Origin: Dryas octopetala | Taxonomy: Eukaryota; Streptophyta; Magnoliopsida; Rosales; Rosaceae | Length of the DNA stretch: 64,000 nt | Assembly (NCBI GenBank): GCA_963921425.1 | Contig: OY992840.1 | Span: forward strand, 9,674,501-9,738,500 | Direction: 5' to 3' | In this document: piece by piece, positions 59,566 to 64,000 of the stretch | How positions within the stretch are numbered: the stretch's first letter is position 1 | Layout: the number at the start of each line of letters is the position of its first letter | Notes under the pieces: model-generated | Database searches by the model: none | Seen by the model: only the letters and a program-made list of their open reading frames with translations | Told to the model about the DNA's origin: nothing | Translations under genes and position numbers: made by a program

Positions 59566-61579
59566 GCAGATGTGGGGGAGAGGAGCTAGAAAGGGACGTG
59601 TGCATGGGGGTGATATAGCTTTCACACACACACACACACACCCTCAGGCCTCAGGCCTCACCTGTTGTTTTCAGAAGTTAAAGAGGCTGTTGTCTTTTGC
59701 TCTACTGTACATATATGGTTTCAATTCAATTCAATTCAATTCAAACCCTAAACCCTCTCTCTCTCTGTCTTTCTTTCTGTCTCTAATTAATTAATAATGA
59801 GTTAATTCATCAATTAATTAAATTTGCCTCAATTTCCGATCCCAAAACCATGGCCCTTCCTTGTACCTCCCGGACAATAAGCCCTAATTGATTTCCACAC
59901 CCCTCTCTCTCACCGCCTCCATAGGGATAGGGCTCTATATCTATCTTCTGTTTCATGACCATCTTCTTATTCACTGCCCCGTGACTTTAATAACCCAACA
60001 CCATCATAACTCAATCATGCATATACATTCTTGTATAATATATAGTATAATACGTACAAAACATATTAAAATTGGAGACCAGAATTGTATTTGTATTTTC
60101 AGTGATTTGACCACTCAATCCCCCTCGTCTTACGCACAGCACAGCCCAGCACTGAACACAACAGATACGTATTTAAGTCAGCAAGCAAAGAAACATTATC
60201 GATCTCAGTGGACAGCAGCATTGCCTTACCACTTTTGTCCTTTCCTCTACATATTTCTATTTCTATTTCAATTTTTACTTTTTCTTTTTGGTTTATTCTT
60301 AGCTAATTTACTTAGAATCTTTTTCCCACGCCTCCTCTGATCATCCCCATATCTCTAGGGTTTTCTTTTCCTTACAAATTTTGCAAAGCTACCCTAACTT
60401 TGTTGAAAAGTGAGCTTACGTACAATTCCCCCATATATAAATATTCATCTTTTTTTTTTTTTTTAGTAATTTTTCATGTTACAGATGATATGACCAGAAC
60501 CATCACCATCTTACTCAGTAAAGACCTTTGGATGCATAGATTTCCTCTTCCCCAGAAAGTATTGTTATTATTCACTCATTCATTCACTCACTCATTCACA
60601 AATGAAATGAGAATGGGTTTCTGTATAACTCGAATGCAACAACATTAAATGTGTGGTAATGGGGGAAAAAGGTTGTAAAGTTGGTTGGCCTTTTACAGAC
60701 CCATCACAATGGCCTACTCAACCCTTACCTAGCTAGCCATTAACAAACAGCTTGAAAGGGAAGTGAGCCTGAGAATCTGAGACACACACTTGAATGAATG
60801 ATCAGTACTACTCCTCACTACTCCCCTAAAGATTAAGTTTGAAACATGTATGCATGATATGAATATGATGACCCATTTATTTGACGGCCAAAATTAATAA
60901 AAGCAACCCCATTACAATTTAAGGTAAAAAACAAGCGATCAGAAAAAACAAAAAACAAAAAAATAAAAAAGCTACAGCATATATGGATACGTACTTGGTT
61001 AAAATAAACGAGTTAATTACATATAACAGTACCTCTAACTTATGTCATGTTTGACAATTTACTTCATATATAGACTAAATATTTTGACACATTAGCCCCC
61101 AATCTCAATTACGTTAAACACTTCATCCTAAAACTATTAAAAAATTAATTTGTCCGTTAGTTGTGCACATGTAGCCTCAGGTTGGCACAACATACGTACG
61201 TGCGTAGCCTTCCATTTGTGGACATTTTCGTGTTAATCATCAATTGAAGCTGAAAATGAAAAGATGATATTTAAAATTTTCTGCGCTTGATCGATTACAG
61301 TCATATGTGTAATCCTCTGGAATAAGTAAGGACTAAGGAGTAATCCATTCTTATATAAAGAAAGAAACCATGCACGCACACTAATGCTAATGTTAAATGT
61401 TAAATCTCATACCCATTTACAATTGGGTGGCAAAAATTGAGAGAATATCAGCGTTTGCACGTAGTGTGTATGGGCTCATGAAGATGTGTGGCCAGACTCA
61501 ACTGATAATATTTGTACAACACAGATCGAGAACATAAACGAAAAAAATGTAAAATAAATATAAGATTGCAATGGTTCGC
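58692..61579. other. Upstream region of the YABBY gene
   Basis: Probable promoter and leader on the minus strand near 58700-59000, with GA tracts at 58866-58888 and 58957-58977. Further GA (59535-59561) and CA (59623-59641) microsatellites and a CAATT pentamer array (59720-59743) follow. The short open frames here are low-complexity. I see no second gene. Confidence 0.4.
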
Positions 61580-61587
61580 GAGTTTAT

Positions 61588-61978
61588 TAGGGGAATGCTA
61601 TTCACCTTCTCTACCGACCTTCTTTTTTATTATTTTCATTCCATAGTGTATTTTCATAATCGGAGTTGTTTATTTTTTAAATAATTATTTATAGATTATC
61701 TTTGCAAAAAATTAACAAAATCGGAAATCATTTGGTCATATAATCGTTATCAAATAAATAAATGGTGAATCAAATTGTTACAAAAATTATCTATTCATTT
61801 AATCATAGTTACATAACCAAACGATTTCTGATTTGATTGATTTTTTGTAGAGAAGATCTTCATAGTTAGATCTAAAAAATGAACGGTTCTGATCATGAAT
61901 TTACAATATGAAATAAGAATAATAAAGGAAAATGTCAATAGAGAAAGCGGATTGAAGAAGGTGGATAACATTCCTCTA
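61588..61978. mobile_element. hAT-type foldback MITE (391 bp)
   Basis: The ends TAGGGGAATGCTATTCACC and GGTGGATAACATTCCTCTA pair, and pairing continues over about 170 bp per arm, including AAATCGGAAATCATTTGG against CCAAACGATTTCTGATTT. An 8-bp target duplication GAGTTTAT (61580-61587 and 61979-61986) indicates hAT. No coding capacity. Confidence 0.88.
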
Positions 61979-61986
61979 GAGTTTAT

Positions 61987-62333
61987 ATGGTGTTTAGTTG
62001 GCGAAATGCAAAATGGGAATCAAAATGAAATCGATTTCATTGTTTGCCTAAAAATGAGACTAGGAATGGAATTAGTGAACAATTCCATTCTATTGTTTGA
62101 CTAATCATTGTAATGGAATGAAATTACATAGAAGGGATAGGAAAGGGGATCCCAAAACTTATTGGGGCTCTACTTAGAACTCCGAATTTGCGACTCGGAC
62201 TTGAAACCCTATTATACTTAGCGGTATTTTTGTCAAAATAATTATATTACGTCGTAGGGTTAAAACTAAAAATAAAACAAAAAAAGATTTATTGTTTTCC
62301 TATATATAGACGAAATTTACCATATTTGATTTT
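61987..62333. other. AT-rich spacer
   Basis: A stretch near 61995-62150, with repeated GGAATGGAAT-like text, may be another small repeat, but no ends are readable. No gene. Confidence 0.35.
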
Positions 62334-63424
62334 GGGAAATTTCATTAATTAAATAACCCTTTTTAATACCACTTTAACTTTTTTTACCATTCCCTCCCAA
62401 CTTTATCTTTTTTGACTCTTTGGCGCCTCTTTTCGAACAAAAATACATTTTTAATCGCCACATGTGTCGATTATTTGTCTACCATTTGTCGTCGACAATC
62501 AAATTTCAAATCTGAAATAACAAATCCAAGTCAAAATTTCAGATCTGGAACATCAAACGCAGATCGAAATTTCATATCTGGAACAACAAACTCATGTCGA
62601 AATTTTATGGAACAACATATCTAGGTTGAAGTTTGTTAAACTTAGATCTAAAAATGAAATGACAAAAAAATCTAAATTTATTAAAGTTCCCAAGTCTCAA
62701 TCCAATTTTTTTTTTTTTTTTTTTTTGTGGCTCAATAATGAATACAAATCTTTTTTCCCGATTATATCCACTACCCACAAAATTTCAAAGGAAAAAAAAG
62801 AGAGAAGAAAGTAAACAAAAGAAACCCAATTGAAATGAGATGTAATAAAAGATTAGATGGGAAGCTTAGTGACATCGACGACGATCTGGGGGGAGGAGGA
62901 GGAGGTGGAGGCAAAGGAAGAGGGATGCAGTGGTCGTTGAGGTTGACAAAGCGAGAGAAGAGCATGAGAGGGCAGTCATGGGCTTCCTTCGGCGACAGGT
63001 TCAAGTTTTGGTCATCGTGGGTGGAGAGGTTGATGCACGAGGATCGCTCCAGCGACTTTTGCAAGACTTGTTCTTTCTCTAGTTTTTTTGGGTTCTACTT
63101 GGATTTTGGTGTTCATTCTCTATGTGGAGGAGTGCAGAGAAGTCGGAGGAGGGAGGGAAGTGGTGTTCCTTCTTTTGATAATCTTATCTCACCAGCGATG
63201 GCTCAAATCTAATGGGAGAAGGAGGTAGGTTGATTTAGATATGTGGGTGGGTAGGTTTAGATATGTGATATGTGGAGAAGAAGAGGATGTCGATGTGGGT
63301 GGGAGATAGAAGGGCATTTTTTTTTGAAAATAGGGCAATGATTAAAAAAAGATAAAATTGGGAGGGAAGAGTACTTAAAAAAGTTAGAGTGGTATTCTAA
63401 ATGGGTTATTGAATGAAATTTCCC
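62334..63424. mobile_element. TIR element with GC-rich cargo, probably Mutator-like (1091 bp)
   Basis: Terminal inverted repeats of about 80 bp: GGGAAATTTCATTAATTAAA at the left pairs with AATGAAATTTCCC at the right, then AATACCACTTTAACTTTTTT against AAAAAAGTTAGAGTGGTATT. Outside are TTTGATTTT and TTTGTTTTA, 7 of 9 alike, as for an aged 9-bp duplication. Inside are three variants of AAATTTCAGATCTGGAACA (62530-62640) and a GC-richer block (62850-63200) with an open frame. No transposase. Confidence 0.78.
62835..63212 (+). other. Open frame inside the TIR element, origin unknown
   Basis: 125 codons, with a poly-Gly run (GGGGGGGGKGRG), then a basic stretch. The composition is clearly more GC-rich than the element's ends. 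It resembles coding or leader sequence, perhaps captured from a host gene, but I do not recognise the source and see no domain. Expression is not indicated. Confidence 0.3.
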
Positions 63425-64000
63425 TTTGTTTTAATTTTTTCTATTTAGGTTTCCTTATTTCTAAAGTAACTATATCCACAAGAAAACAGTGCTATATATG
63501 ATAGTATATTGTTAAGAATTAGCTAGTTTTTCATTTGTTGAGTATGTTGAGAATGTATCCCATATTAATATGTAGCCTTACATTAAATAAAATATATGAT
63601 TTAATAGGTTTTTTGTTTATTGTCAATTAGTTTTGAGTATACTCATACTTCTACAAAATTAAGTGTATGATAAAACTCTATACATATATAGAGCCATATA
63701 TGCATGGTACGTATCACAGCCACTAATAAGTGTGGGTTACCTTAATTAATAAAAATTTCACATAAGAACTCTTTCCAATCACCCAACAAAATTAAGTACC
63801 ACTTGTCCACATGTATAATCACCCAAAAAAGCAAAGAATGTTTCATGCACGGGCGGGAGTGTTTGAAGAATCAAGAAAAATGATTACTCAAAACTTGCTT
63901 CATATCTTCCAAAAAAAAAAAAAGCTTTCTTCATTTGATTAAAGTTTTTTTAAACCTATACCACCCAAATTTGGGATAGTCTCACATTACCACTTAAATT
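63425..64000. other. Spacer to the window end
   Basis: No gene. The last 45 bases (TATACCACCCAAATTTGGG, then ACATTACCACTTAA) resemble the left end of the 35.6 kb foldback element and may begin another copy that continues beyond the window. Confidence 0.35.

Overview
The window is nuclear DNA of a eudicot plant. It is AT-rich, has intron-split genes with canonical GT..AG introns, and carries plant-specific families (YABBY, SKU5-type oxidase, PPR protein, vacuolar invertase with the 9-nt mini-exon). The compact genes, short introns and dense small DNA transposons would suit a small rosid genome such as a Rosaceae fruit tree. That placement is my inference; no sequence here proves the species.

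Layout: 1-2.4 kb holds nothing recognisable. 3.1-5.4 kb: complete trehalose-6-phosphate phosphatase (+, 11 exons, 387 aa). 7.5-11.9 kb: complete transaldolase, probably plastidial (+, 13 exons, 390 aa), with a LINE tail piece in its last intron. 12-15.5 kb: repeat-rich spacer. 15.8-17.5 kb: intronless PPR gene (+, 564 aa). 18.2-21.2 kb: decayed partial duplicate of the transaldolase gene. 21-26 kb: repeats. 26.5-30.8 kb: vacuolar acid invertase (+, 7 exons including the mini-exon, 687 aa). 30.8-40 kb: long spacer holding several foldback or terminal-inverted-repeat elements. 40.7-44.3 kb: SKU5-like GPI-anchored oxidase homologue (+, 9 exons, 588 aa), bracketed by two PIF/Harbinger-like elements in opposite orientation. 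47.6-49.4 kb: a young 5'-truncated LINE with a perfect 18-bp target-site duplication. 50-56 kb: more repeats. 56.3-58.7 kb: FIL/YAB1-type YABBY transcription factor (-, 7 exons, 228 aa). 58.7-64 kb: its upstream region and two further MITE-like elements.

The six genes stand alone, each with its own promoter. Three act in carbohydrate metabolism (trehalose-6-phosphate removal, pentose phosphate pathway, vacuolar sucrose cleavage), but nothing in the sequence indicates co-regulation. The most distinctive content is the non-autonomous DNA transposons. At least eleven elements show readable inverted termini, and several have target duplications that allow superfamily assignment (hAT 8 bp, PIF/Harbinger TTA, Mutator-like 9-10 bp). 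I did not find a clearly novel biological system. The best leads are the hydrophobic C-terminal tail on the invertase, two microsatellites that sit on splice sites, and the layered transposons.
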